DNA from: an uncultured cyanobacterium
Lineage (GTDB): Bacteria; Cyanobacteriota; Cyanobacteriia; Pseudanabaenales; Pseudanabaenaceae
DNA length: 14,032 nt
Assembly: GCA_903819605.1 (NCBI GenBank)
Contig: CAIJEA010000598.1
Location: 1 to 14,032, forward strand
Direction of reading: 5' to 3'
Shown here: in pieces, positions 1 to 7,319 of the stretch
Numbering within the stretch: the first letter of the stretch is position 1
Layout of the letters: each line of letters opens with the position of its first letter
Program-made: the position numbers and the translations under genes
Notes under the pieces: model-generated
What the model saw: the letters and a program-made list of their open reading frames with translations, nothing else
Databases searched by the model: none
What the model was told of the DNA's origin: nothing

Positions 1-49
1 CCCCGCCACTCTCTTCTGGGTTTTATGTCTTAACGTCCTTAGCTATAAC

Positions 50-86
50 AAAAAAGAAGACCGCGCTTCGCGCATTCTTCTTTTTT
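50..86. terminator. Hairpin terminator at the 3' end of argJ
   Basis: An inverted repeat pairs an A/G-rich arm (50-60) with a T/C-rich arm (76-86). Inside it is a GCGC/GCGC stem (63-66 with 70-73) around a TTC loop, with a 2x2 mismatch between the two stems. Read on the minus strand, the direction of argJ, the hairpin ends in a T-run, as a rho-independent terminator does. It is also T-rich on the plus strand, so it may work both ways. The argJ stop codon (86-88) touches the base of the stem. Confidence 0.7.
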
Positions 87-1297
87 TAAGTTGTGTATTC
101 AGCGTTGATTTTGACGTAGTCGTAGCTGAGATCGCAGCCCCATGCTGTACCATCTCCTACTCCGTCTCCTACACCGACATTGATAATTACAGTGTCATTT
201 TTGAGATAGTCACTGGCGGCGGCGCGATCGTATTCCTGTGGTGTGCCATCCTTCATCATCACAAAATCGCCTAGTTGAATATTCAAAATATCTTGATTGA
301 AATCCACACCCGATCGCCCTGCTGCTGCGGCAATTCTGCCCCAGTTCGGATCGTTACCAAATACTGCTGATTTCACCAATGATGAACCGACAACGGTTTT
401 GGCAATCTGACGAGCTGCCTCGGTGCTAGATGCGCCTGTGACATTGACTTCGATCATGCAGGTTGCGCCTTCTCCATCGCGGGCGATCGCCTTGGCTAAG
501 CTCATACAGACTTCTTTCAACATAGCTTGTAATTGCTGCGCCGCAGGAGAGCTTTCGTCATCAATAGTTACACCTGATTGACCATTACAAAGCGCTAATA
601 CCATGTCATTGGTACTGGTATCACCATCGACGGTAACTTGATTAAAGCTGGCATCAATAGAGCTTGACAACATTTTTTGCCAGAGCTTTGCTTCTACCGC
701 AGCATCACAGGTGACAAAACCGAGCATGGTCGCCATATTGGGGTGAATCATGCCCGAACCTTTGCAGATACCACCAATTCTGACCGACTTTCCATCAATT
801 ACAGTTTCTAAAGCAATACTTTTGGGCACTGTGTCAGTGGTCATGATCGATCGCGATGCAGCTTCACCACCATCGGGCGAAATCAATAGGGCAATTTTGG
901 CAATTCCAGCACGCATCTTGTCCATTAACAATTGCTTCCCAATCACGCCTGTCGAAGCAACCAAAACACCGTCTTTAGTATTTAAAGCTTTCTGCACCAG
1001 TTCTGCTGTTTCGACAGCATTACGCCAGCCTTCAGCTCCTGTACTAGCATTAGCTTGACCCGCATTACATAAAATTGCGCTAACATTACCGCCCTTAGCC
1101 AAGACCTCTCGGTTAAAGTCTACACATGCCGCTCTGACACAAGACTTGGTGAATACTCCTGCGGCGATCGCGGGTACATCTGATGCGATCAAAGTTAGGT
1201 CGGGAGCGCCCGATGGTTTTAGTCCTGCGATGATACCTGCTGCTTTGTAGCCTTTTGCTGCGGTTACGCCGCCTGCAATTACTTGCCAATCTGCCAT
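86..1297 (-). CDS. argJ: Bifunctional glutamate N-acetyltransferase / amino-acid N-acetyltransferase (ArgJ)
   Basis: ArgJ carries out the acetyl-recycling step of arginine biosynthesis in the cytoplasm. It moves the acetyl group from N-acetylornithine to glutamate; the bifunctional form also makes N-acetylglutamate from acetyl-CoA. The 403-residue length is normal for the family. The self-cleavage site is clear: GSGMIHPNMATMLG (about 180-193), with Thr190 as the N-terminal nucleophile freed by cleavage after Ala189. The oxyanion-hole segment STGVIG (115-120) and the VDGDTSTND block (about 223-231) are also present. The protein ends in the usual Tyr/Asn/Ala-rich tail. The ATG is preceded by GAGGA about 13 nt upstream. 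It is the last gene of a probable operon, 59 bp after the thioesterase gene, and ends at a hairpin. From sequence I cannot tell mono- from bifunctional activity; cyanobacterial ArgJ is usually taken as bifunctional. Confidence 0.97.
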   Translation of the reverse strand: MADWQVIAGGVTAAKGYKAAGIIAGLKPSGAPDLTLIASDVPAIAAGVFTKSCVRAACVDFNREVLAKGGNVSAILCNAGQANASTGAEGWRNAVETAELVQKALNTKDGVLVASTGVIGKQLLMDKMRAGIAKIALLISPDGGEAASRSIMTTDTVPKSIALETVIDGKSVRIGGICKGSGMIHPNMATMLGFVTCDAAVEAKLWQKMLSSSIDASFNQVTVDGDTSTNDMVLALCNGQSGVTIDDESSPAAQQLQAMLKEVCMSLAKAIARDGEGATCMIEVNVTGASSTEAARQIAKTVVGSSLVKSAVFGNDPNWGRIAAAAGRSGVDFNQDILNIQLGDFVMMKDGTPQEYDRAAASDYLKNDTVIINVGVGDGVGDGTAWGCDLSYDYVKINAEYTT

Positions 1298-1327
1298 GAT
1301 TTTTTTGAGTTCCTCAGTTACTATGCA

Positions 1328-1354
1328 TTTGAACCTCGCAAGGCGAGGTTCAAA
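1328..1354. other. Intercistronic hairpin between the thioesterase gene and argJ
   Basis: Perfect 12-bp arms (TTTGAACCTCGC at 1328-1339 and its complement at 1343-1354) enclose an AAG loop. The hairpin lies 3 nt beyond the thioesterase stop codon and about 30 nt before the argJ start. It lacks a T-run on the minus strand, so it is a poor intrinsic terminator. It may instead protect or process the mRNA between the two genes. The function is inferred; the fold is read directly. Confidence 0.6.
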
Positions 1355-1356
1355 AC

Positions 1357-1827
1357 TTAAATTCCTGTAAGTTTGGCGATCGCCCCTTCTAACGAGCTTG
1401 GAAGCGATCGTAACAACTTACGTTTCTCAAAATCTACAGGTACGAGGGTAACCACTGCTGTTACACATAGATCTGTTTCAGTACGAATTTGATATTCCCA
1501 GTTTAGCCGCACTTTATCTGGAACCAGCTTGGTCATCACTAGTACATCGTCACCCATCCGCGCAGAACGGTGATAGCGCAGGGACATTTCGGCTACAGGC
1601 AAGTCCACACCCGCTGAGACAAGCTCTTCAAAGCTCATGCCTACCGATCGCAAACATTCCACCCGCGCTTCTTCCATCCAAACTAGATAGTTGCCATGCC
1701 AAACTACACCCGAATAGTCGGTGTGATGAGGATAGACATGCACGGGATAGTTAAACCAGCCCTCGTTAGTTGTGGGTTCAAATTGAGTAATAGATTTGGT
1801 TATGGCATTAGATGGTAAATCTGCCAT
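1357..1827 (-). CDS. Hotdog-fold acyl-CoA thioesterase (4HBT / YbgC type)
   Basis: This 156-residue protein is a single 4-hydroxybenzoyl-CoA-thioesterase-like hotdog domain. The signature is VYPHHTDYSGVVWHGNYLVW (31-50), with Asp37 at the catalytic position of the family, followed by the MEEAR helix (51-55). Such enzymes hydrolyse acyl- or aryl-CoA thioesters in the cytoplasm. In cyanobacteria one branch is the 1,4-dihydroxy-2-naphthoyl-CoA thioesterase of phylloquinone synthesis, and another acts on fatty acyl-CoA or acyl-ACP. I cannot assign the substrate. The N-terminal extension of about 24 polar residues is a little longer than in many family members. The gene starts 25 bp after the DUF3110 gene ends, and argJ follows in the same direction, so co-transcription is likely. 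No menaquinone or phylloquinone gene lies next to it. Confidence 0.87.
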   Translation of the reverse strand: MADLPSNAITKSITQFEPTTNEGWFNYPVHVYPHHTDYSGVVWHGNYLVWMEEARVECLRSVGMSFEELVSAGVDLPVAEMSLRYHRSARMGDDVLVMTKLVPDKVRLNWEYQIRTETDLCVTAVVTLVPVDFEKRKLLRSLPSSLEGAIAKLTGI

Positions 1828-1852
1828 GGTGTTTATACCTACAATAAAATTC

Positions 1853-2236
1853 CTACAACAAATTTTCCAAGCGACGGCGCATCATCGCAATTACGGGATC
1901 TTCTACCTCAACTTCATCCTCTGCTTCTGATTGGTTTTTATCGCGATCGCTAGACCAGTCAGTCTTATCAACATTTTTTTCAGGAGGAACTAGTAGGGCA
2001 TCAGTTGGCACGATATTTAAGTCATAGCTTGCCTCTTGACAAAATTCTTCTAAATCCTGCTTGTCGATACGCTCAACTGTCGGTGACAAAAAATCCTGTG
2101 CCTCCAACAGACCAGCATAACGAATTGCATCATCCTCTTGCTCAAAAGCAATAATAATATTGTTGCCTTCCATTTCTAGAGTATAGATACCTTCGTTATC
2201 GGTGTTCGCATTAAACAGCAATACCCAAACTTGCAT
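1853..2236 (-). CDS. DUF3110 domain-containing protein
   Basis: A 127-residue soluble protein with no signal peptide or membrane segment. Residues 1-90 match the cyanobacterial/plastid DUF3110 pattern as I recall it: an opening MQVWVLLFNA strand, GIYTLE, a phrase about bulk sequence access (AFEQEDDAIRYAGLLEAQDF, 31-50), then VERID and EEFC. The C-terminal third is highly acidic and low in complexity (EAEDEVEVEDP), ending in a basic amphipathic tail (MMRRRLENLL). The function of the family is unknown; it is found mainly in oxygenic phototrophs. It is the first gene of the probable operon with the thioesterase and argJ, and is divergent from the acetyltransferase gene. The Shine-Dalgarno signal is weak. 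The assignment comes from motif recognition and no search was run. Confidence 0.85.
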   Translation of the reverse strand: MQVWVLLFNANTDNEGIYTLEMEGNNIIIAFEQEDDAIRYAGLLEAQDFLSPTVERIDKQDLEEFCQEASYDLNIVPTDALLVPPEKNVDKTDWSSDRDKNQSEAEDEVEVEDPVIAMMRRRLENLL

Positions 2237-2354
2237 AGAAAAACTCGACCATTACAAAAGCCTTAATATTGTATAACAAGCCTAATCAACTATCGATAAT
2301 TAGGACAGACAAGGGAGTTAAGCCCTCCGCTAATACATATGAGGGAATACAGCT
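2237..2354. promoter_or_regulatory. Divergent intergenic region, DUF3110 operon / acetyltransferase
   Basis: This 118-bp spacer separates two divergent genes and so should hold both promoters. It contains a separated inverted repeat CCTAAT (2281-2286) / ATTAGG (2299-2304) around an ATCGAT centre, and AT-rich stretches such as TAATATTGTATAACAA (2264-2279) that could supply -10 elements. I cannot place a confident -35/-10 pair. Near the right end, GAGGG (2341-2345) acts as the ribosome binding site for the TTG start at 2355. Confidence 0.4.
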
Positions 2355-2900
2355 TTGCATCTCGATCGCTATACAACAGGCAATTACACAGTAGGAGTGC
2401 CGATCTGGAAACAACTACTTTGGTACTTTTTTGGATCGCCGATTGTTCGTAGTTACTTAATTCCTTTTTCGGGTTTAAAAGTTAATATTTTGCGCTGGTT
2501 TGGGTCAGAAATAGGTCATGGTGTGCGGATCAAAACGGGGGTGCGTGTCAAATTTCCTTGGCGATTAATTATCCAAGATTTTGTGTGGATTGGGGAAGAT
2601 GCTTGGCTCGATAATCTTGACTGGATTACGATCGAGAGCCATTGTTGCATTTCTCAAGGTGTTTATCTCTGCACTGGTAATCATGACTGGAGCGATCGCA
2701 ATTTTGCATTACGCACTGCGCCCATTTATATCGAGACAGGTAGTTGGATCGCGGCAAGAGCAACGGTTGCGGCGGGTGTACGAGTCGGACAGGGTGCGGT
2801 TTTAGGCTTAGGCAGTGTAGCGACGAGATCGCTTGAACCGATGACGATTTATAGTGGCAATCCTGCGATCGCGATTAAGTTGCGTAAAATTAGAGAGTAA
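2355..2900 (+). CDS. WcaF-like O-acetyltransferase (left-handed beta-helix)
   Basis: A 181-residue hexapeptide-repeat acyltransferase of the putative colanic-acid acetyltransferase WcaF / NodL / maltose-acetyltransferase group. These enzymes move acetyl from acetyl-CoA to a sugar hydroxyl in exopolysaccharide, LPS or a glycolipid. Degenerate hexapeptide turns start around residue 56 (IGHGVRIKTGVRV). The catalytic His is in the TGNHDWS motif (about 117-123), the coil continues through GSWIAARATVAAGVRVGQGA, and the conserved ending YSGNPAIAIKLRKI closes the helix. The start is TTG: an in-frame stop at 2340-2342 leaves no earlier start, and GAGGG sits 9 nt upstream. The next ATG (2339) is out of frame. 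The methyltransferase gene follows after 52 bp, with a hairpin across this gene's stop codon. The acceptor sugar is unknown, and no glycosyltransferase is present in the window. Confidence 0.88.
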   Translation: MHLDRYTTGNYTVGVPIWKQLLWYFFGSPIVRSYLIPFSGLKVNILRWFGSEIGHGVRIKTGVRVKFPWRLIIQDFVWIGEDAWLDNLDWITIESHCCISQGVYLCTGNHDWSDRNFALRTAPIYIETGSWIAARATVAAGVRVGQGAVLGLGSVATRSLEPMTIYSGNPAIAIKLRKIRE

Positions 2901-2921
2901 CAAGTTAACCTGTTACTCTTT
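2892..2921 (+). terminator. Hairpin overlapping the acetyltransferase stop codon
   Basis: AGAGTAACA (2894-2902) pairs with TGTTACTCT (2911-2919), and two more weaker pairs extend to 2892/2921. The loop is AGTTAACC. It is followed by TTTAATTTT, a modest U-rich tail. The TAA stop (2898-2900) lies inside the left arm. It may partly terminate or attenuate transcription between the acetyltransferase and methyltransferase genes. Confidence 0.5.
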
Positions 2922-2952
2922 AATTTTAGGAATTATATTTTTTAAATTAATT

Positions 2953-3906
2953 ATGACCGTTGCAACTTCAAACCCTAGCCCCAAGATTGGACTAGCCTCT
3001 CGATTAGTTAATAGCATTTTAGCGATCGCGCCACTTTTCAACATAGCTAAGCAACGCGCCCGCAAAATGATGATCGAACGTGCTGAGTCGATGGGTGTAA
3101 ACTGGCGACAAATTGTTGCTGATTTACAAAAACAAGATCTTGATGGCGAACTTGCCAAAGTCCAAAATCCTCATATCCAATATCCCGACTATTACCTTAA
3201 GCACTTCCATGCCTACGAAGAAGGGAATCTCGGCTGGTTACCTGCAACAGAAGTAGAAGTTGCTGCCTATGCTGTGCATTCTCGTATTTGGAATGACGGC
3301 GAACCTCCAGTGGAAGGTGATGCGCGTCTACGTCAAAGTTATATCAATATTGTGAAAGATAAGATCGCAACGCCGCCTCAAGACATTCTCGATATTGGTT
3401 GCAGCGTGGGTATGAGTACTTTCGTACTGCATCAGGCTTTTCCCCAAGCCAAAATTACGGGCTTGGATTTATCGCCACATTTTTTGGCGATCGCTAATTA
3501 CAATACACGCACTAAGCATCCTGAACTAATAGAAAATCAACAAGTACAATGGATTCATTCGACCGCAGAACAAACTGGATTACCTGATAGCTCCCTCGAC
3601 TTTGTATCCTGTTTCCTGCTATTCCATGAGTTGCCTCAAGATGCGTCCCGCCAAATCCTACGAGAAATTCGTCGTGTCTTGCGTCCGAATGGTCACTTTG
3701 CTCTAATGGATATGAATCCCTATTCGGATATCTATCTCAAAATGCCGCCCTATATTCTGACTTTACTCAAAAGTACAGAACCTTATCTCGATCAATACTT
3801 CTCCTTTGATCTTGCTTCCGAATTAGTCGCCGCAGGGTTTGAGTCTCCCACAATCTCTGCAAATACGCCCCGCCATCGCACTGTAATTGCCAAAGCAGCA
3901 TCATAG
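2953..3906 (+). CDS. Class I SAM-dependent methyltransferase
   Basis: A 317-residue protein with a C-terminal Rossmann methyltransferase domain (about 130-275). SAM-binding motif I is DILDIGCSVG (144-153), the acidic end of beta-2 is GLDLSP (170-175), and motif II/III-like segments are SLDFVSCFLLFHELP (214-228) and LRPNGHFALMDMNP (243-256). This is the Methyltransf_11 (UbiE/MenG-like) pattern. The roughly 100-residue N-terminal part holds a mildly hydrophobic helix (about 13-32) and Arg/Lys-rich helices, and may contact membranes or bind substrate. I chose the ATG at 2953. The reading frame is open back to 2854, but that start would overlap the acetyltransferase gene and add a non-conserved hydrophobic stretch. 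The methyl acceptor is unknown; a lipid or quinone is a guess. The gene is 52 bp after the acetyltransferase gene in the same direction. Confidence 0.88.
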   Translation: MTVATSNPSPKIGLASRLVNSILAIAPLFNIAKQRARKMMIERAESMGVNWRQIVADLQKQDLDGELAKVQNPHIQYPDYYLKHFHAYEEGNLGWLPATEVEVAAYAVHSRIWNDGEPPVEGDARLRQSYINIVKDKIATPPQDILDIGCSVGMSTFVLHQAFPQAKITGLDLSPHFLAIANYNTRTKHPELIENQQVQWIHSTAEQTGLPDSSLDFVSCFLLFHELPQDASRQILREIRRVLRPNGHFALMDMNPYSDIYLKMPPYILTLLKSTEPYLDQYFSFDLASELVAAGFESPTISANTPRHRTVIAKAAS

Positions 3907-4089
3907 ATAACTTCTTCTTATAGAGGTTTATAATGCCTATTCTTTTAGTGGGAAGGGAGTATCACTAATTCAATGACCATTGCCCACAATTCTCTTTTGA
4001 GTTTTGATTTCGTCCTCAAATGAGCACAGTATCAATTTGCCAACCGCTATATAATCCTCGGCATAATTATTGTTGCGATCGTCAAAAGT
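3907..4089 (+). promoter_or_regulatory. 5' region of the SulP transporter gene
   Basis: This 183-bp spacer has no clear terminator. A purine-rich GGGAAGGGAG (3950-3959) lies 13 nt before a 16-codon ORF (ATG 3973, stop 4021-4023). That ORF is in the same frame as the transporter, and its stop overlaps another ATG at 4020. The frame between this stop and the transporter ATG is open and encodes a hydrophobic stretch. A leader peptide or a decayed N-terminus is possible but unproven. Confidence 0.3.
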
Positions 4090-6285
4090 ATGCGTGTATT
4101 TTTCATGTCCTCTCTTTTAGCCAACATATCTGCTGGTATAACGACAGGACTAGTAAACCTTGTTTATAGCATTTCTTTCGCAGCTCTAATTTTTTCGGGA
4201 ACCCTCACACATTTTTTTCCTCAAGGTTTAGGTATTGCCTTGATTGGAGCGACCATCACCGCAATAGTTGTTGCTTGGCGCAGTTCCTTTCCCTTTGCCT
4301 TAGCGGGGCCAGATCCGAATTCTGCTGTCATTTTAGCGTTGGCAGCAGCAGAGATTGCCAACACTATCCATAAGACTAATACCGAAGCATCTTTATATCC
4401 AACTGTTTGGGCTACGATTATTTTTAGTACGCTGACAACGGGTTTATTTCTATTTCTCTTAGGTTGGTTTCGATTAGGAAGATGGGTAAGATTTATTCCC
4501 TATCCAGTGATCGGCGGTTTCCTAGCTGGAGCTGGTTGGTTAATTGCGTGCAGTTCTTTCAAGGTAATGACTGGGTTTTCACTCAGTCTGGAAACATTGC
4601 CTAAGTTTATCCAATCAGAAACTCTATTTCAGTCGTTGCTAGGAATCCTGTTTACAGCAGCTCTCTTATTTATGCTCGATCGCTATAGGCACTTTTTAGC
4701 TTTGCCTAGCCTATTGGTTGCAGGAATTGCTTGTTTTGATGGGCTGTGGGGTCTGACTCATTTATTTTCTATCCCGCTTAATTCAGAAGACTATTTTTTT
4801 AAGCCCTTTCCACAGGAGCAAATTTGGCAAGCTTGGCATTGGTCTACATTTACGCATATCAATTGGTCAGTATTTATCCACCAAAGTAGCACCGTAGTAG
4901 CGATCGCAGTTATTGTCATGTTCTCAATTCTTTTGAATGCGACTGGTATAGAACTGGCTACTGCTAGAAGTGTGGACTTAAATCGTGAGTTGCGTGTTAA
5001 TGGCATCGCCAATTTGATTAATGGGTTTTGTGGTGGTGGAGTCAGCTATCTTTCAATCCATCGTAGTCTTTTAAATCAGCAAGCAGGGGCTAATAGTCCT
5101 CTAGCAGCAATTATTGCGGGTGGATTTTGTGGAGGAACATTGATTTTTGGTTCTTCCTTTTTAGATTACTTACCCAAAACGATTTTGGGTGGGTTACTTC
5201 TATATGTTGGGTTAGGTTTGCTAATTCGATGGGTTTATCAAGCTTGGTTTGAATTTCCAACCGTAGATTATGTTCTCATTGTTTTGATTTTAATAATTAT
5301 TGCGATTTGGGGATTTTTGCAAGGCGTAGGTGCGGGGATTCTAGTTGCCTGTTTTTTCTTTATTTTTAACTACGGTCGTACTTCGGGAATCAAATATACG
5401 TTATCGGGGACAACGTATCGTAGTAACGTGCAGCGTTCTTTTCCGCAACGCATGTGGTTGCATGAAGAAGCAGGTTGTATCTACATCCTCGTTCTTCATG
5501 GCTTTATCTTTTTTGGCACAGCTAATGATTTGATTGACGAAATTAGCGATCGCCTAGCCAATCTCGATCTGCCGCAACTACAATTCGTTGTTTTTGATTT
5601 CCGCTTAGTCAATGGAATAGACTCTTCAGCCGTTCTGAGTTTTATGAAGCTAAAGCAGTTAGCAACAAATCTACGCTTCGATTTAGTGTTTACACAACTG
5701 CAACCAGCGATCGCGCAACAACTAAAACAAGGCGGGTTAATTACGCAAGGATCAAATATTTGTTATGAGTTTGACGACTTAGATCGGGGAATTGAATGGT
5801 GCGAAAATCGGGTTTTAGAAAGCAAACAAATGGGCGATCGCGAATTGATTCCTTTTCAAGAACAACTCCAAGAATTTATATTAGACGATGCATTAGTTGG
5901 TAAGCTAATGGGCTATCTCGAATTCTTGGAGATTCCTGAAGGCAAATTTCTATTTCATCAAGGCGAAGCATCGAATGGGCTATATTTTTTGGAATCAGGT
6001 CAAGTCAGCGTGGTTCTAGAACTCTCTGATGGTCAAACTAAACGACTAAGAACCTACAATCATGGAACGATCCTAGGGGAGATGGGGCTATATACCTATG
6101 CATCCCGTTCTGCATCTGTTGTCGCCGATCGCTTGAGTCTTCTCTATTATCTTTCTACCCAAGCCTTTGAGAAAATAGAAGTTGAAGATCCTCGATTAGC
6201 GGCTTCAGTGCATAAATTTATTGTGAGCTTATTAGCTGAGCGTCTAAAACGCTGTGAGAAAGAATTAAAAGATCTTCTTCAATAA
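4090..6285 (+). CDS. SulP-family anion transporter with STAS and cyclic-nucleotide-binding domains
   Basis: A 731-residue inner-membrane transporter. Residues 10-428 form the SulP/SLC26 core with many hydrophobic helices; ANISAGITTGLVNLVYSIS (11-29) is the TM1 signature, and ALAGPDPNSAV (70-80) is the TM3 substrate-site region. A STAS domain follows (about 455-575). Its DFRLVNGIDSSA segment (503-514) contains the DSS motif that is phosphorylated in anti-sigma antagonists. A CRP-type cyclic-nucleotide-binding domain is at about 595-715 and keeps the phosphate-binding cassette residues: GTILGEMGL (Glu664) and SRSASV (Arg673). The three-part layout resembles the SulP branch that includes yeast YGR125W, rather than BicA, which lacks the cNMP domain. 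The anion (sulfate, nitrate, bicarbonate or another) cannot be told from sequence. The ATG at 4090 has no good Shine-Dalgarno; Met6 is an alternative start. It converges with the AEC gene, 77 bp apart. Confidence 0.93.
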   Translation: MRVFFMSSLLANISAGITTGLVNLVYSISFAALIFSGTLTHFFPQGLGIALIGATITAIVVAWRSSFPFALAGPDPNSAVILALAAAEIANTIHKTNTEASLYPTVWATIIFSTLTTGLFLFLLGWFRLGRWVRFIPYPVIGGFLAGAGWLIACSSFKVMTGFSLSLETLPKFIQSETLFQSLLGILFTAALLFMLDRYRHFLALPSLLVAGIACFDGLWGLTHLFSIPLNSEDYFFKPFPQEQIWQAWHWSTFTHINWSVFIHQSSTVVAIAVIVMFSILLNATGIELATARSVDLNRELRVNGIANLINGFCGGGVSYLSIHRSLLNQQAGANSPLAAIIAGGFCGGTLIFGSSFLDYLPKTILGGLLLYVGLGLLIRWVYQAWFEFPTVDYVLIVLILIIIAIWGFLQGVGAGILVACFFFIFNYGRTSGIKYTLSGTTYRSNVQRSFPQRMWLHEEAGCIYILVLHGFIFFGTANDLIDEISDRLANLDLPQLQFVVFDFRLVNGIDSSAVLSFMKLKQLATNLRFDLVFTQLQPAIAQQLKQGGLITQGSNICYEFDDLDRGIEWCENRVLESKQMGDRELIPFQEQLQEFILDDALVGKLMGYLEFLEIPEGKFLFHQGEASNGLYFLESGQVSVVLELSDGQTKRLRTYNHGTILGEMGLYTYASRSASVVADRLSLLYYLSTQAFEKIEVEDPRLAASVHKFIVSLLAERLKRCEKELKDLLQ

Positions 6286-6350
6286 GAAAAAGTAAAACTA
6301 AATTGTATTTTAAAAATGATGATTTAGCAGTCCATTGATTTATTGCAAAA

Positions 6351-6369
6351 TGGGTAAATAAATTACCCA
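6351..6369 (-). terminator. Terminator hairpin at the 3' end of the AEC gene
   Basis: TGGGTAA (6351-6357) pairs with TTACCCA (6363-6369) around a 5-nt loop. On the minus strand the stem is followed by TTTTGC. The AEC stop codon (6363-6365) is inside the stem. The stem is short but well placed between convergent genes, so it may also stop transcripts from the SulP gene. Confidence 0.5.
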
Positions 6370-7319
6370 AAACAAACGATCCAGACTGGAAGCATAAAAA
6401 TCAATCCGATGAAAGAGAAGGCGATCGTGCTGATGAGTAAATCGCGATCGAGATTATAGACTTCCGCCAAAATCAATACTGATAGCCCAGTCGGAGTTCC
6501 TGACATCAGAGTCAGAATTAATCTTGGATCGCTTTTTAAGCCAAAGGCAGTCGCTCCAAGCCCGATCGCTAAAGGCACAATTCCCACACGCAAAAAAGCA
6601 GCGATCGCCGCAGGTTTTAGACTCCCCCACTTCTCGATTTTGCCGAGACGTAAACCTACTAGAGATAGAGCAAAAGCGATCGTTACCCATACACCAATGT
6701 CCAAACCTGACTCGATCGCCTCAGGCAACCCAATAGGGCGCGTATACCAACCAATCGCAAAAGCCCAAAGACTTGGCACAGTAGCAACATCGAGCAATAA
6801 TTTCCACCAAGGCGGCTTAACATCACTTTTGCCAAAGTAACTAGCAATAAAAACCGCAATTCCATAATTACCCGCAACATTACTGGCAATACTATATAAA
6901 ACCGCCCAATCAGCAAAAGTTGAACTAGTTAGAGAATTGGTCAGCGTTAATCCTACAAATCCAGTATTACCAAGCATCGTGGCTAAAATAAAGCTTCCTA
7001 AACTGGAGCGATCGCTATGCTCAGTTTTCGCAAACTGCCAACCAATCAATGCCAATAGCCAACTCAAGATTAAAGCTGCGATCGCCACATAGGGAATGTA
7101 TGGCGTATCCGAAAACTCAGTATGTCTGGCAAGGACAAACAACTGTAATGGCACACCTACCCAATAAAGAGCTACACCAAGAAATTTGGAGGCGTTTTTA
7201 GACGCAAATCTGGAAGCTACAAGACCAACACCCGTCCATAGCATTAACGGAATATAAGCATTGATCAGATCGCCAAAATGGAAAATAGACCAGAATTCAT
7301 CAGGATTAGTTAGCAGCAT
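6363..7319 (-). CDS. AEC (auxin efflux carrier) family transporter
   Basis: A 318-residue integral membrane protein made almost entirely of hydrophobic helices (about ten), as in the AEC/PIN-like fold. Family marks include TMLGNTGFVGLTL in the first half (about residues 114-126) and SGTPTGLSVLILAEVYNLD near the C-terminus. The two half-repeats are separated by a short polar loop (GKSDVKPPWW). Bacterial AEC members export or exchange small organic acids such as malate or malonate; the substrate here is unknown. The start overlaps the end of the upstream amidase gene by 14 bp in another frame, so translation is probably coupled. I see no functional logic that links an amidase with this carrier. 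The ATG used gives the start MLLTNPDEFW, a short cytoplasmic or periplasmic segment before the first helix. Confidence 0.88.
   Translation of the reverse strand: MLLTNPDEFWSIFHFGDLINAYIPLMLWTGVGLVASRFASKNASKFLGVALYWVGVPLQLFVLARHTEFSDTPYIPYVAIAALILSWLLALIGWQFAKTEHSDRSSLGSFILATMLGNTGFVGLTLTNSLTSSTFADWAVLYSIASNVAGNYGIAVFIASYFGKSDVKPPWWKLLLDVATVPSLWAFAIGWYTRPIGLPEAIESGLDIGVWVTIAFALSLVGLRLGKIEKWGSLKPAAIAAFLRVGIVPLAIGLGATAFGLKSDPRLILTLMSGTPTGLSVLILAEVYNLDRDLLISTIAFSFIGLIFMLPVWIVCFG

Noticed and set aside
1..33. Possible 3' end of an upstream plus-strand gene
   Set aside because: A frame is open from the edge to a TAA at 31-33, but ten codons are not enough to support a gene call.
750..1058. Plus-strand ORF of 102 codons inside argJ
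   Set aside because: It lies wholly within the conserved argJ reading frame on the other strand and has no recognisable domain; a shadow.
2854..2952. Upstream start giving a 350-residue methyltransferase
   Set aside because: It would overlap the acetyltransferase gene by 47 bp, run through the hairpin, and add a hydrophobic, AT-driven stretch. The ATG at 2953 opens a sensible N-terminus.
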